DNA from: an uncultured Lachnospiraceae bacterium
GTDB lineage: Bacteria; Bacillota_A; Clostridia; Lachnospirales; Lachnospiraceae
Reading direction: 5' to 3'
NCBI GenBank assembly: GCA_900556645.1
Contig: USPJ01000045.1
Coordinates: 1-7,415 of the forward strand
Length of the DNA stretch: 7,415 bases
Shown: positions 6,861 to 7,415 of the stretch, piece by piece
How the letters are laid out: every line of letters starts with the position of its first letter
Position numbering within the stretch: the stretch's first letter is position 1
Notes under the pieces: generated by a model
Seen by the model: only the letters and a program-made list of their open reading frames with translations
Databases searched by the model: none
What the model was told of the DNA's origin: nothing
Translations under genes and position numbers: made by a program

Positions 6861-7415
6861 TTGGAGTATCAACAGGAAAATAAAGTATGGGTCATCGGAC
6901 ATAAGAATCCAGACACGGATTCCATATGTGCGGCAATTTGTTATGCGAATCTGAAGAATCAGCTTCAGGACGGATATCAGTATATTCCAAAACGGGCAGG
7001 AGCCATCAATGAAGAGACCAGATATGTCTTGGAACATTTTGGAGTGGAGCCACCGGAGTATGCAGAAGATGCCGGAGCACAGGCAAAAGATATCGCTTTT
7101 CGCAAAACAGCAGGCGTGAGCAGCCACATTTCCTTAAAACGGGCATGGGAATTAATGAAAACCGAGAATGTGGTAACGCTGCCGGTGGTAAATGCAGCGG
7201 ATAAATTAGAAGGACTTATCATCACAGGGGATATTGCACAGTCCTATATGGATGTATATGATAATCATATTTTATCCAGAGCCAGAACCCAGTATAAAAA
7301 TATTGTGGAGACTTTGAACGGCACATTGCTTGCCGGTAATGAGCATGCCTATTTTTTGCGTGGAAAAGTTGTGATTGCCATGATTTTTCAATGCGGGTGG
7401 TACCGCGGGAATATA
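6861..7415 (+). CDS. ppaC: Manganese-dependent inorganic pyrophosphatase, family II with CBS domain (3' truncated)
   Basis: The frame is open to the right edge (185 codons). It starts at TTG 6861: an in-frame stop (TGA 6849-6851) precedes it, GAGGG (6850-6854) lies 6 bases upstream, and no other usual start comes before the conserved core. The enzyme hydrolyses pyrophosphate to phosphate in the cytoplasm. H14, D18 and D20 in GHKNPDTDS are the first metal ligands of the DHH phosphoesterase fold; RAGAINEET (45-53) is typical of the family. Residues about 86-138 are a CBS domain (SLKRAWELM, LEGLIITGDIA), implying adenine-nucleotide control. Residues 143-173 begin a DRTGG-type domain (YKNIVETLNGTLL, GKVVIA). 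The full family is about 545 residues and its DHH motif and C-terminal lobe should follow. After A173 similarity stops and the frame runs into a T-box sequence, so this copy appears cut and would be inactive if the junction is real. Confidence 0.88.
   Translation, partial: MEYQQENKVWVIGHKNPDTDSICAAICYANLKNQLQDGYQYIPKRAGAINEETRYVLEHFGVEPPEYAEDAGAQAKDIAFRKTAGVSSHISLKRAWELMKTENVVTLPVVNAADKLEGLIITGDIAQSYMDVYDNHILSRARTQYKNIVETLNGTLLAGNEHAYFLRGKVVIAMIFQCGWYRGNI
7390..7415 (+). promoter_or_regulatory. T-box riboswitch antiterminator core (orphan, cut by the right edge)
   Basis: AATGCGGGTGGTACCGCG (7390-7407) matches the T-box consensus AANNAGGGTGGNACCGCG at all but one fixed position. TGGT at 7398-7401 would be the UGGN bulge that pairs with the NCCA end of uncharged tRNA. 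T-boxes control aminoacyl-tRNA synthetase and amino-acid genes in Firmicutes. The competing terminator and regulated gene would lie beyond the edge. No Stem I or specifier loop can be placed upstream, since that DNA encodes conserved pyrophosphatase sequence, so this is only the 3' part of a leader and its amino acid cannot be told. Confidence 0.75.

Noticed and set aside
6807..7127. Minus-strand frames opposite the pyrophosphatase (6807-7127, 6977-7225)
   Set aside because: They overlap conserved pyrophosphatase and CBS coding sequence and show no domain or ribosome site.
6861..7389. A complete T-box leader hidden upstream of the T-box core
   Set aside because: The region is an uninterrupted pyrophosphatase frame with metal-binding and CBS motifs in their usual order, leaving no space for Stem I or a specifier loop.

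Overview
The window looks like a piece of the chromosome of an anaerobic, low-GC Firmicute, most likely a gut Lachnospiraceae (Blautia/Roseburia/Coprococcus-like). This rests on a clostridial-style single-chain pyruvate:ferredoxin oxidoreductase (PFOR), GGDEF/EAL proteins of the type common in that family, a CBS-containing family II pyrophosphatase, AGGAGG ribosome sites and a T-box sequence. All real genes are on the + strand. The species is not determinable from the sequence alone.

Layout: (1) 1-2091 is the 3' part of a large c-di-GMP signalling gene. It enters in the middle of one GGDEF domain and continues as GAF-like, degenerate GGDEF and intact EAL. (2) 2092-2246 is an AT-rich regulatory gap with two well-spaced candidate sigma-A promoters and a Rex-like inverted repeat between them. 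(3) 2247-5780 is a complete PFOR gene with codon usage typical of a very highly expressed gene, closed by a strong intrinsic terminator at 5805-5836. (4) 5853-6146 is the last third of a different EAL domain, lacking the EAL motif and most catalytic residues, probably a gene remnant. (5) 6161-6189 is a good extended -10 promoter whose spacer holds a perfect palindrome. It drives 6225-6830, a small coiled-coil protein with four 14-residue repeats and one C-terminal membrane segment. (6) 6861-7415 begins a manganese-dependent inorganic pyrophosphatase from a TTG codon, 30 bases behind the coiled-coil gene and probably cotranscribed.

The most striking point is the right end. Pyrophosphatase similarity stops abruptly near 7379, and within 11 bases a nearly perfect T-box consensus begins (7390-7407), the tRNA-sensing element of amino-acid and aminoacyl-tRNA synthetase leaders. 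The upstream parts of a T-box leader (Stem I, specifier loop) have no room here because that DNA is well-conserved pyrophosphatase coding sequence. So two unrelated loci seem to be joined here, either by a real rearrangement or by an assembly error at a contig end.

Together the genes cover central fermentation (pyruvate to acetyl-CoA plus reduced ferredoxin), pyrophosphate removal and c-di-GMP turnover. I see no mobile element, CRISPR array, tRNA or rRNA, and no convincing evidence of a wholly new multi-gene system. The least understood items are the coiled-coil membrane protein, the EAL remnant and the T-box junction.
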